This document shows, piece by piece, positions 1-5,938 of a stretch of DNA of 7,392 nucleotides. Position 1 is the first letter of the stretch; every line of letters starts with the position of its first letter. The position numbers and the translations under genes are program-made. The DNA lies in NCBI GenBank assembly GCA_964586145.1, contig CAZPHH010000137.1, positions 1 to 7,392 of the forward strand. The letters are read 5' to 3'. The notes under the pieces were generated by a model, which was not told the DNA's origin, did not search any database, and worked only from the letters and a program-made list of their open reading frames with translations. The stretch is from JAFGJQ01 sp964586145 (GTDB lineage: Bacteria > Planctomycetota > Phycisphaerae > UBA1845).

Positions 1-12
1 CGGCAGACGAGT

Positions 13-83
13 CTCCGGATGTCGACCATCGCTGGTAACGCACGCCGCCCGCCCACGCGGCGGCTTCTCCACGCATCCGGGAG
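13..83. repeat. Two-tier inverted repeat
   Basis: CTCCGGATG (13-21) pairs with CATCCGGGAG (74-83) with one bulged G. Inside it, CGCCGC (43-48) pairs with GCGGCG (57-62) across an 8-base loop. It is the first structure in the hairpin-rich region. Its boundary on the left is uncertain because the window begins nearby. Confidence 0.45.
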
Positions 84-88
84 GGGAG

Positions 89-114
89 AAAGGGGTCAGG
101 AATCTTTCCTTGAC
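89..114. repeat. REP/Y1-transposase-type motif with imperfect hairpin
   Basis: Bases 89-107 read AAAGGGGTCAGGAATCTTT. Within this stretch GTCAGGA (95-101) pairs with TCCTTGAC (107-114), with a single bulged T and an ATCTT loop. From memory, AGGGGTCAGG-type sequences recur beside REP-associated Y1 transposase genes in planctomycetes and other phyla; this is recall, not a search result. No transposase gene is in this window. It abuts the next inverted repeat directly. Confidence 0.4.
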
Positions 115-150
115 GGCGTCCGACTCGTCGTGGACATGGAGTCGGACGCC
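115..150. repeat. 12-bp perfect inverted repeat
   Basis: GGCGTCCGACTC (115-126) is exactly complementary to GAGTCGGACGCC (139-150) around a 12-base spacer. This is the longest perfect stem in the region. It starts at the base after the preceding imperfect hairpin ends, so the two may be one composite element. No T-run follows on either strand, which argues against an ordinary intrinsic terminator. Confidence 0.65.
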
Positions 151-168
151 CCGGGGCTTGGGGGCCGC

Positions 169-186
169 GGCCGGCTTCAGCCGGCC
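169..186. repeat. Perfect palindromic hairpin, TTCA centre
   Basis: GGCCGGCT (169-176) and AGCCGGCC (179-186) are perfect complements around TC. The centre reads TTCA, as in the palindrome at 7305-7320 and, on the opposite strand, the one at 403-420. No T-run adjoins it. Confidence 0.6.
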
Positions 187-304
187 TTCGCCTGTTAATG
201 CAACCCACAGAGAACGCCCGAGAAGCCGGCTCGTGCAGAGGAGGCAGAAGAACGGGAGTGTTGAGGGTTCCGCCCATCCCCATCTGAGGATGCCGGCACT
301 GGCC

Positions 305-322
305 GGTCGGCGGAAGCCGACC
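305..322. repeat. 7-bp hairpin with GGAA loop
   Basis: GGTCGGC (305-311) and GCCGACC (316-322) pair perfectly around GGAA, which has the form of a GNRA tetraloop if transcribed on the plus strand. This is one of the few elements here with strand-specific RNA character. Confidence 0.55.
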
Positions 323-402
323 ACAAGCCAGACCCAAGAGACTGGAGACCAGAAACTGGAAGGGATGGGTGGGCGGGGCGTCGTACGGTGTGGCGGCGGG
401 GA

Positions 403-420
403 AGGCCCGTGAACGGGCCT
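403..420. repeat. Perfect palindromic hairpin, TGAA centre
   Basis: AGGCCCGT (403-410) and ACGGGCCT (413-420) are perfect 8-bp complements around GA. On the minus strand the centre reads TTCA, matching the palindromes at 169-186 and 7305-7320 despite unrelated stems. Confidence 0.6.
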
Positions 421-442
421 GGGGCGGAGAGCGGAGAGTCGG

Positions 443-460
443 CACTGCTCAAGAGCAGTG
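443..460. repeat. Perfect 8-bp hairpin, AA centre
   Basis: CACTGCTC (443-450) and GAGCAGTG (453-460) pair perfectly around AA. The stem is less GC-rich than its neighbours and shares no sequence with them. Confidence 0.55.
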
Positions 461-500
461 GCACGCACGCCTGTCCCTGCGCGACGGAAAGGGAATCCAG

Positions 501-516
501 TTCGCTGAACAGCGAA
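501..516. repeat. Perfect 7-bp hairpin, AA centre
   Basis: TTCGCTG (501-507) and CAGCGAA (510-516) pair perfectly around AA. The next hairpin begins at the following base, so the two stems could stack on each other in a folded strand. Confidence 0.55.
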
Positions 517-536
517 ACCGGCCTTCCGAGGCCGGT
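517..536. repeat. Perfect 8-bp hairpin with TCCG loop
   Basis: ACCGGCCT (517-524) and AGGCCGGT (529-536) pair perfectly around TCCG. It is directly adjacent to the hairpin at 501-516. A weaker 6-bp pairing, GCCGGC (547-552) with GCCGGC (561-566), lies just beyond it. Confidence 0.55.
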
Positions 537-662
537 CTCTCCTCACGCCGGCCTGCGGTTGCCGGCTGCTTCTGCACTGCAAACGTCCAAATTCTTTGCG
601 TCCCGCGCCAATTCTCCCACCTGCACCGGCGCGAGTCCTTCGTCGCCTCGTCGCGGAGCCTG

Positions 663-678
663 CCCCGGCGCGCCGGGG
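663..678. repeat. 16-bp GC palindrome
   Basis: CCCCGGCGCGCCGGGG is a perfect palindrome with no spacer, lying 88-103 bases beyond the peptidase stop codon. Its 14-base core CCCGGCGCGCCGGG recurs at 7360-7373. A run of Ts is lacking on both strands, so a terminator role is not supported. Confidence 0.6.
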
Positions 679-765
679 TCTCTTCATCCCCTACTCTCGT
701 CTTCCGCCGTCTGGTTCCTGTTCCGCGTGCCCCATCCCTGCTTGTGTGCGCCTGGCGTCTCTCGA

Positions 766-2643
766 CTACGTTCCCTCGCATTCGTCCGGCACGCCGTTGC
801 CGTTGAGATCGGTGCTGACGCCGGAGGCGATGTCGCACTCATCGGGCATGCCGTTTCCGTTACAGTCGTTTGAGGGCACGGCACAATCCGGGCCGGTCAG
901 GTCCAGGACAAAGCTGCCCGCGCTGCCGCTCCATCCGGACACGCGAATCCGGTACTCCGTGCCCGCCGAGACGGACAGCGTCACCACCGACTGCCGGCCG
1001 CACGAATCGTCGTTGCAGACGATCTGGTTCGCGGTGGTGCCGGGGCAGCCGGTGTGGACGGAGAGCACGGTGTCATAGGCGGACCCGCACGTGGAGACGG
1101 TCAGCGAGCCACTGGTCAGGGGCGTGTAGCGGTACCACACGTCCTTCGTCGTGCTCGAAGTGCCGCAACTGGCGGACCCGTCCACGGTGGCACTGGCCGT
1201 CGATCCGCTGTACGTCACGCCGGGACAGGCATTCATCGCGTCGGCACACATGTCTTGGGCCAGCACCGGAATCACAAGCTGGCACTCGTCCGGGATGCCG
1301 TCCGGCTGGCAGTCCTCGCTGGCGCCCCAGAGCACGTCACAATCGTCGGGCACGCCGTTGCCGTTGCAGTCTTCCTCGCATTCGTCCGGAATGCCGTTCC
1401 CGTTGCAGTCCAGGCTGGTGCCCGAGGCGATGTCGCATTCGTCGGGGACGGAATTGTGGTTGCAGTCCTGCACGCCGGCCGTCCAGATTTCCTCCTGGTC
1501 CGCCAGGCCATTGCCGTTGCAGTCGCCCGAGCCGAAGAGAACGGCGAAGTCGGCGAAGTCATGCAGGTCCACGTCGCCGTCGTCATCCAGGTCGAACGCT
1601 CCCAGGCAGTCGTCCAGGGTGACGGGGGCGAGCGGGTCGGGCGTGGCGCCCGGCCCGGCCAGGCACTCGGCGAACACGACGTAATCGTCCAGGTCCACCA
1701 TGGAATCAAAGTTCACGTCGCCGCCGGAGGGCCGCACTACGATCCCGGCCTGGTCCACCAGGTATCCCACCACGCTGCGCGTCATCCGCACGGCGTAGGG
1801 GTAGTTGATGTAGTTCGGCGTGTCGACGCTGTCCGTCGCCTTGTGGTAGTGCGGATTCGTCCAGACCTCGCTTTCGATAAGCAGGCAGGCGTCGTACCCG
1901 GCGCTGTCGAAGGGCGCGTGGTCGCTGGCGCTGATCCAGCCCGCGTCCATCCAGGTCAGTCCGTCGCCGTAGAGTGTGATCGCGTTGCCCAGGTGCGTCT
2001 TGATCGGGCTCGACGTGCGGGCGTAGATCCGGGCCTGGTTGGTCGAGGACGCATACGCCACCATGTCCGCCGAGATCATGCCAAGAATGTCATCCAGGGC
2101 GTGATCATCGACGTACGCCTCGCTGCCGTAGAGTCCCTGCTCCTCACGGGTGAACGCGATGAAACGAATGGTGTACGCGGACTCGTATCGCGTGAGAATC
2201 CGCGCCGCCTCCAGCACCAGGGCCACGCCGCTGGCGTTGTCGTCCGCCCCGGGGTTGTTGACGGAGTCGTAATGGGCCCCGATCACGTACTCCTGCGTGG
2301 AGTGCGTCGATCCGGTCTTCGTGCCCACGACGTTGTAGTACGTGTTGCCGCTGTACTGCACCGGCTCCAGCGTGACGGTCAGGCCATACTGCTGGAACAG
2401 GGCCGCGATATTGTCGCGGGCCAGGTCGTGCTCCGGACCGCCCACGCCGCGGTTGTCCCCATCGTGCGTGTAGAGCACGCCTTCGATGCCCTGGTCGTCG
2501 CCCAGGAAGTACCGATACGCCGCCTCGGAGACCTGGCTCACCGCCTTCTGCCCCGCCTCCGAACCCCGCGCAGCAACCGCCGCACAGGCGACCACGGCCG
2601 CCGCCGCCAGCACACAACCACGCCGCATCCACATGGTGTCCAC
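766..2643 (-). CDS. Secreted M28-family zinc metallopeptidase with dockerin-like and CNGNGxPDEC repeats
   Basis: Predicted exported aminopeptidase-type enzyme of 625 aa. I chose the GTG at 2643 because AGGAGG (2653-2658) lies 9 bases upstream; ATG codons at 2634 and 2628 are alternatives. Residues about 7-25 form a signal peptide (RR followed by an Ala/Val-rich core); V17-V18-A19-C20 could instead be a lipobox. The M28 domain (about 50-305) shows all expected residues: H124 and D126 in AHYD, D135 in ADDNASG, E167/E168 in TREEQG, D193 in SADM and H267 in HYHKATD. Next come a dockerin-like pair of EF-hand loops (about 308-372), five CNGNGxPDEC-type repeats (375-454), a Cys-containing beta-sandwich resembling pre-peptidase domains (about 464-587) and two more repeats (594-622). 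The Asp/Asn-rich repeats probably bind calcium. Catalysis and zinc binding follow from the family; substrate and partners are unknown. Confidence 0.88.
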   Translation of the reverse strand: MDTMWMRRGCVLAAAAVVACAAVAARGSEAGQKAVSQVSEAAYRYFLGDDQGIEGVLYTHDGDNRGVGGPEHDLARDNIAALFQQYGLTVTLEPVQYSGNTYYNVVGTKTGSTHSTQEYVIGAHYDSVNNPGADDNASGVALVLEAARILTRYESAYTIRFIAFTREEQGLYGSEAYVDDHALDDILGMISADMVAYASSTNQARIYARTSSPIKTHLGNAITLYGDGLTWMDAGWISASDHAPFDSAGYDACLLIESEVWTNPHYHKATDSVDTPNYINYPYAVRMTRSVVGYLVDQAGIVVRPSGGDVNFDSMVDLDDYVVFAECLAGPGATPDPLAPVTLDDCLGAFDLDDDGDVDLHDFADFAVLFGSGDCNGNGLADQEEIWTAGVQDCNHNSVPDECDIASGTSLDCNGNGIPDECEEDCNGNGVPDDCDVLWGASEDCQPDGIPDECQLVIPVLAQDMCADAMNACPGVTYSGSTASATVDGSASCGTSSTTKDVWYRYTPLTSGSLTVSTCGSAYDTVLSVHTGCPGTTANQIVCNDDSCGRQSVVTLSVSAGTEYRIRVSGWSGSAGSFVLDLTGPDCAVPSNDCNGNGMPDECDIASGVSTDLNGNGVPDECEGT

Positions 2644-2652
2644 GATGCGCAC

Positions 2653-2658
2653 CCTCCT
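2653..2658 (-). promoter_or_regulatory. Shine-Dalgarno of the M28 peptidase gene
   Basis: On the minus strand AGGAGG sits 9 bases before GTG 2643 but 18 bases before ATG 2634. The spacing therefore favours the GTG start. Confidence 0.6.
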
Positions 2659-2765
2659 TCTTCTTTGATTGACCGTTTGGACTGAATCGGGCCGGCACAT
2701 GGAAAGCCCTTCCCAGCGCGTTGGCCGTCCCAGGGTACCGGAGCCACCGCCCCGGTCGTTCATGC

Positions 2766-2795
2766 AGTATACCCGTTTGTACAGTACGGATTCAA
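2766..2795 (-). promoter_or_regulatory. Sigma70-like promoter of the M28 peptidase gene
   Basis: On the minus strand TTGAAT (2795-2790) and TATACT (2771-2766) are separated by 18 bases and match the -35 and -10 consensus at 4/6 and 5/6 positions. The -35 box overlaps the TGA stop of trpC. Transcription would start near 2759, giving a leader of about 115 bases. Within that leader a stem with a bulge and a wobble pair can form at 2695-2719. I do not recognise a known riboswitch there. Confidence 0.5.
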
Positions 2796-3613
2796 GGACA
2801 GGTCGTCGAGGCGCCAAGAAGCTCGCGCATCCTGGCTGCGATGTCCGGGGCGGCCATCAGCGATTCCCCGACCAGCATGGCCGCCGCACCGGCGTTGCGA
2901 ACCCGGGCGACGTCGGTGGGCGTGTGAATGCCGCTCTCGGCCACGAGAATCGACTTATCGCTCAGCAGACCGGCCGCCCGCTCGGTCGTTCCCACGTCCA
3001 CCACCTGCCGGGCCAGATCGCGATTGTTGATGCCCAGCAGGTACCGCACGGCGCCCGCACCTCGGATCGCGGCGTGGACGGCTAGTAGCAGGCTCGGGTT
3101 GTGGGCCTCGACCAGGCTGGTCATGCCCAGGGAGTCGGCCAGCCGCAGCAGATCGACGATCTCGTCCGTCGCCAGCACCTCGGAAATCAGCAAAACGGCA
3201 TCCGCACCAGCCGCGCGGGCTTCGTAGACCTGGTACGCCTCGACGGTGAAGTCCTTTCGCAATACGGGGACCGGCACCGCCTGCTTCACCTGGGCGATAT
3301 ACGCCAGTTCGCCCTGGAAGTACGTCCGATCCGTCAGAACGCTGAGTGCGGAGGCGCCGCCCTTGTGGTAGATTCGGGCGATGGCCACGGGGTCAAAGTC
3401 GGCCCGGATCACCCCCGCGGAGGGCGAGGCCTTCTTGATTTCCGCGATCAGGTGGATGCCGCGCGGAGCCGGCCGCCGGATGGCCGCGTGAAAATCACGG
3501 GGCGGTTCTGCGGCTTGGGCCTCTGCAATCACTCGGTCCAGGGGTCGACGGGCCTGTGCCTCGGCCACTTCCCGGCGTTTGGTGTCGATGATCCCGTCCA
3601 ATATAGTGGGCAC
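2792..3613 (-). CDS. trpC: Indole-3-glycerol phosphate synthase
   Basis: Cytosolic TIM-barrel enzyme of 273 aa that converts carboxyphenylamino-deoxyribulose phosphate to indole-3-glycerol phosphate in tryptophan synthesis. The start is GTG at 3613: AGGAG (3620-3624) lies 6 bases upstream, and the N-terminus MPTILDGIIDTKRREV matches the family. A longer open frame continues upstream but runs antisense through the neighbouring gene. Catalytic and binding motifs are complete: E58 and K60 in AEIKKASPS, K120 in LRKDF, E169 in VEAHN, N196 in GINNRDL, E226-S227 in AESGI, and a C-terminal phosphate-binding GAAAMLVGES. The length is normal. No other trp gene is in view, so the pathway appears scattered in this genome. 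The peptidase gene lies 148 bases downstream and has its own promoter candidate. Confidence 0.95.
   Translation of the reverse strand: MPTILDGIIDTKRREVAEAQARRPLDRVIAEAQAAEPPRDFHAAIRRPAPRGIHLIAEIKKASPSAGVIRADFDPVAIARIYHKGGASALSVLTDRTYFQGELAYIAQVKQAVPVPVLRKDFTVEAYQVYEARAAGADAVLLISEVLATDEIVDLLRLADSLGMTSLVEAHNPSLLLAVHAAIRGAGAVRYLLGINNRDLARQVVDVGTTERAAGLLSDKSILVAESGIHTPTDVARVRNAGAAAMLVGESLMAAPDIAARMRELLGASTTCP
3579..3607 (+). promoter_or_regulatory. Candidate promoter of the CPBP protease gene
   Basis: TTGGTG (3579-3584) and TATAGT (3602-3607) are 17 bases apart; the -10 is good (5/6) and the -35 weak (3/6). A start near 3614 would make the ATG at 3615 nearly leaderless. The site lies within the first codons of trpC on the other strand. 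Confidence 0.3.
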
Positions 3614-3614
3614 G

Positions 3615-4523
3615 ATGATCTCCTGGACAGCGAACCTCGCGAGTGTAGCCCTGGGCGCCGGCGGTGGCAACGAACCGGCGCACCACGATCTGGCGGCTCG
3701 ACTGCTCCAGGTCGACGTGGTTCTGTTCTGGGGAGGGCTGCTGCTGACCATCTGCCTGGGCGGTGCGTGGCTTTCTCGGGGCCGGCGCGACCTGCTGTCC
3801 GGTGCGCCGTCTCGTGAGAATACCGTACCCCTCGAATCGCTGATCGTCCCGCTCCTCTTCCTCGTGCTCGGCGCCTCGCTGGCGACGCCGCTCCTTGCCC
3901 GACTGGCGGGCGACCCGGCCGATCTGGCCGCCAAGCGTGCGGCGGGCAGTGTGGGACAGGCGGCCGGCGCCCTGGCCTGCCTGGTGATTGGTGGCCTGTT
4001 CGTTCGGGGCGGGCTGCGGCGTTTTCTGTTCGGGGATTTCCGGCTCGGTCGGGGGACGATCACGGCGTTGGTCGGGCTCATCGTGGCCCTCCCACTGTGC
4101 AGCCTGGTTCTCACGGCGACGGAGTGGGCCTTCGCTCGTTTGTGGCCGGCGTACCCCATGCCCGATCACGACGTGATCCGGGTGCTTCGCAACCCGAATG
4201 AGCCGCCCTGGGCCCCCATCGTGCTGTGGATCGGCGCGGTGATCATCGCCCCGATTGCCGAGGAGAGTTTCTTCCGGGGGCTGCTTCAGACGGTCATCGG
4301 CGCGAACGGGCGGCGGCGGTGGGTGGCCGTCGTGGTCACGTCCGTTCTGTTCGGGCTGGCCCACGGCTCGCAGTGGCAGGCGGTGCCGGCGTTGGCGCTT
4401 CTGGGCCTGATTCTGGGGGTGTTGTACGAGCGAACGGGCATGTTGTTCGTGCCGATTCTTCTGCACGCCCTCTTCAACCTCAAGACGCTGACGTGGGAGT
4501 TCTACGGGGCGGGGGGCGCTTGA
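3615..4523 (+). CDS. CPBP-family intramembrane glutamic protease
   Basis: Polytopic membrane protein of about 302 aa in the CAAX-protease/bacteriocin-processing (CPBP, Rce1-like) family. All three signature motifs are intact near the C-terminus: EESFFR (E216, E217, R221), FGLAH (F246, H250) and HALFN (H284, N288). Roughly eight hydrophobic segments are visible, the first near residues 34-53 and a cluster at 200-288 that holds the catalytic residues. The start is uncertain. ATG 3615 is adopted because codons after it look coding (about three-quarters end in G or C), but it lacks a clear Shine-Dalgarno. GTG 3717, just before the first membrane segment, is an alternative that would free the trpC promoter region; TTG 3579 would overlap trpC by 35 bases. 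The natural substrate of bacterial CPBP proteins is rarely known, and nothing nearby suggests one. Confidence 0.85.
   Translation: MISWTANLASVALGAGGGNEPAHHDLAARLLQVDVVLFWGGLLLTICLGGAWLSRGRRDLLSGAPSRENTVPLESLIVPLLFLVLGASLATPLLARLAGDPADLAAKRAAGSVGQAAGALACLVIGGLFVRGGLRRFLFGDFRLGRGTITALVGLIVALPLCSLVLTATEWAFARLWPAYPMPDHDVIRVLRNPNEPPWAPIVLWIGAVIIAPIAEESFFRGLLQTVIGANGRRRWVAVVVTSVLFGLAHGSQWQAVPALALLGLILGVLYERTGMLFVPILLHALFNLKTLTWEFYGAGGA
3620..3624 (-). promoter_or_regulatory. Shine-Dalgarno of trpC
   Basis: AGGAG on the minus strand is 6 bases before GTG 3613. It fixes the start of trpC and lies inside the first codons of the divergent gene on the plus strand. Confidence 0.6.
3642..3670 (-). promoter_or_regulatory. 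Candidate trpC promoter
   Basis: On the minus strand TTGCCA (3670-3665) and TACACT (3647-3642) are spaced 17 bases apart and match consensus at 5/6 and 4/6. Transcription would start near 3635 and give a leader of about 22 bases containing the Shine-Dalgarno. The site lies within the predicted N-terminal codons of the divergent CPBP gene. Confidence 0.4.
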
Positions 4524-4548
4524 TCGGCCCGCGCCGCCCCGGTAGCAT
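4520..4548 (+). promoter_or_regulatory. Weak candidate promoter of tyrS
   Basis: TTGATC (4520-4525) and TAGCAT (4543-4548) are 17 bases apart and each match consensus at 4/6. The -35 overlaps the stop codon of the CPBP gene. A leader of about 32 bases would result. Co-transcription with the upstream gene, only 63 bases away, is equally possible. Confidence 0.25.
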
Positions 4549-4586
4549 CGCCCGGACCCGTTTGGGGGCCTCCAGCCAAGGCACAC

Positions 4587-5825
4587 ATGGAACGAACGAT
4601 GAAGAGTGTCGAACAACAGATGGCGATCCTGACCCGCGGCGCGGAGCACATCTACAGCGTCGAAGAGCTCCACCAGCGGGTTGCCCGCGCGGTGCAGACC
4701 GGCAAGCCCTTGCGGGTGAAGCTGGGGATGGACCCGACGGCTCCGGACCTGACCCTCGGGCACACGGTCGTGCTGCGCAAACTGCGGGACTTCCAGGACT
4801 GCGGGCACAAGGCGGTGCTGATCATCGGGGATTACACCGCACGGATCGGCGACCCGAGCGGGCGGTCCAAGACCCGGCCCATTCTCTCGGACGACGACGT
4901 GACCACCAACGCGCGGACGTACCTGGACCAGGCCGGCAAGGTGTTGGATTTGTCACCGGACCAGGTGGAGATCCGCCGCAACAGCGAATGGCTGGCCGCC
5001 ATGACCTTTGCCGACGTGATTCGCATGGCCGCCCAGACCACCGTGGCCCGGATGATGGAGCGCGACACGTTCGACAAGCGCCGCAAGCAGGGCCTGGAGG
5101 TGTACACGCACGAGCTGTTCTACCCCATGATGCAGGCCCGCGACAGCGTCGAGATCCAATCGGACGTGGAGCTGGGCGGCACGGACCAGACCTTCAACAA
5201 CCTGCTGGGCCGGGAGTTTCAGCGGAACGCGGAGCAGCCGCCGCAGGTGGTGCTGGTCATGCCGCTGCTGGTGGGCCTCGACGGCAGGGAGAAGATGAGC
5301 AAGTCGCTGGGCAACTACATCGGCGTCACGGAGCCCGCGTCGGACATGTTCGGCAAGATCATGAGCATTCCCGACGCCCTGATGCCGAACTATTTTGAAC
5401 TGCTCACCCAGGTGCCGATGGACCGGGTGCGGGAAATGGTCAATCCGTCCCGCCGCAACCCGCGTGACGCGAAAGTGACACTCGCCAAGGAGATCATCCG
5501 GAACTTTCACGGCGCGGAGGCGGCCGACGCGGCGGAGCAGGAATTCTTCCGCATCCACGGCGGCGGCCAGGGCGGGCTGCCGGATGATATTCCCGACCAC
5601 GTGTTGTCGGCGGACCTCATCCGCGACGGGCAGGTGTCCGCGGCCGACCTGGTTGTGGATTGCGGCTTCGCCGCCTCCAAGGGCGAGGCCCGGCGACTCA
5701 TCAAGGAGAAGGGCGTCCGCGTGGACGGAGTCGCCCTGGAAGACCCGATGGGCAGCGTGGCTGTCCGGTCGGGCCAGATCGTCCAGCGCGGCAAGCGGAA
5801 GTTCGTCCGACTGGTCATCCCGTAG
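4587..5825 (+). CDS. tyrS: Tyrosyl-tRNA synthetase (TyrZ-like)
   Basis: Cytosolic class I synthetase of 412 aa that charges tRNA-Tyr with tyrosine using ATP. The HIGH-type motif is T56-L-G-H59 within DPTAPDLTLGH, and the KMSKS loop is canonical (K236-M-S-K-S240). The tyrosine pocket shows Y179, Q183 and D186 in the YxxxQxxD pattern. A C-terminal S4 RNA-binding domain covers about 345-405. The KMSKS loop and the APDLTLGH form place it in the TyrZ clade rather than the E. coli-type TyrS clade, which carries a KFGKT-like loop; this is a family-level inference. Length is normal. ATG 4587 has a weak AAGG 5 bases upstream; ATG 4599, four codons later, is an alternative. No T-box leader is seen in the 63-base gap. 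Confidence 0.95.
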   Translation: MERTMKSVEQQMAILTRGAEHIYSVEELHQRVARAVQTGKPLRVKLGMDPTAPDLTLGHTVVLRKLRDFQDCGHKAVLIIGDYTARIGDPSGRSKTRPILSDDDVTTNARTYLDQAGKVLDLSPDQVEIRRNSEWLAAMTFADVIRMAAQTTVARMMERDTFDKRRKQGLEVYTHELFYPMMQARDSVEIQSDVELGGTDQTFNNLLGREFQRNAEQPPQVVLVMPLLVGLDGREKMSKSLGNYIGVTEPASDMFGKIMSIPDALMPNYFELLTQVPMDRVREMVNPSRRNPRDAKVTLAKEIIRNFHGAEAADAAEQEFFRIHGGGQGGLPDDIPDHVLSADLIRDGQVSAADLVVDCGFAASKGEARRLIKEKGVRVDGVALEDPMGSVAVRSGQIVQRGKRKFVRLVIP

Positions 5826-5849
5826 GTACGCCCCGCAGGCTGGCTTGTA

Positions 5850-5938
5850 GACTTCCGACAGGATGTAGGGTCCGCCATGCGGACCGGGACTTTCGACAGG
5901 ATGTAGGGTCCGCCATGCGGACCAGGACTTTCGACAGG
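5850..5938 (+). repeat. 38-bp tandem repeats with GTAG-headed hairpins
   Basis: Two full copies (5850-5887 and 5888-5925) differ at two positions, and a third partial copy (5926-5938) breaks off just before the next gene. Each full copy carries GTAG followed at once by GGTCCGCCATGCGGACC, a perfect 7-bp stem with a CAT loop (stems at 5869-5885 and 5907-5923). A GTAG foot on a GC hairpin is the architecture described for REP sequences mobilised by RAYT (Y1) transposases; belonging to that class is inferred. They occupy most of the 121-base gap between tyrS and the phosphohexomutase gene. Confidence 0.85.

Larger units (their letters stand above)
1..765. other. Hairpin-rich intergenic region with no convincing gene
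   Basis: I find no convincing protein-coding gene here. The open frames overlap each other on both strands, are rich in Arg, Ser and Pro, and match no family I recognise. Bases 13-566 contain about ten short inverted repeats, most of them perfect, with stems of 6-12 bp, differing stem sequences and mostly 2-5 base loops. Bases 567-765 are plainer apart from one 16-bp GC palindrome. Relative to the minus-strand peptidase gene ending at 766, this is its 3' flank. It could be a patchwork of REP-like elements, a structured RNA, or degraded mobile DNA. tmRNA, RNase P RNA and SRP RNA signature motifs were looked for and not seen. Confidence 0.7.

Noticed and set aside
1..566. Integron attC array, tmRNA, RNase P RNA, SRP RNA or CRISPR array as explanation of the hairpins
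   Set aside because: No GTTRRRY/RYYYAAC pairs, no conserved RNA signature motifs and no regularly spaced identical repeats were seen by eye.
663..678. Intrinsic terminator for the peptidase gene
   Set aside because: The GC palindrome is not followed by a T-run on the minus strand, where GGCAGGC follows it.
110..873. Several overlapping open frames of 65-160 codons on both strands at the left edge
   Set aside because: They overlap each other, are rich in Arg, Ser and Pro, match no family I recognise, and run through the palindromes and into the antisense of the peptidase gene. They are expected by chance at this GC content.
1054..2685. Long plus-strand open frame antisense to the peptidase gene
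   Set aside because: It is a Val/His/Arg-rich mirror of the real minus-strand gene, whose signal peptide, catalytic residues and repeats are unmistakable.
2644..2817. Upstream extension of the peptidase by 58 codons
   Set aside because: It would bury the signal peptide, overlap the trpC end and ignore the AGGAGG placed 9 bases before GTG 2643.
3614..4159. N-terminal extension of trpC (about 180 codons)
   Set aside because: The extra residues are low-complexity Pro/Arg-rich and antisense to the CPBP gene. The family N-terminus and Shine-Dalgarno both point to GTG 3613.
3495..4808. Long minus-strand frame opposite the CPBP and tyrS genes
   Set aside because: It is Arg/Pro/Gln/His-rich, has no recognisable domain, and lies opposite two clearly recognised genes.
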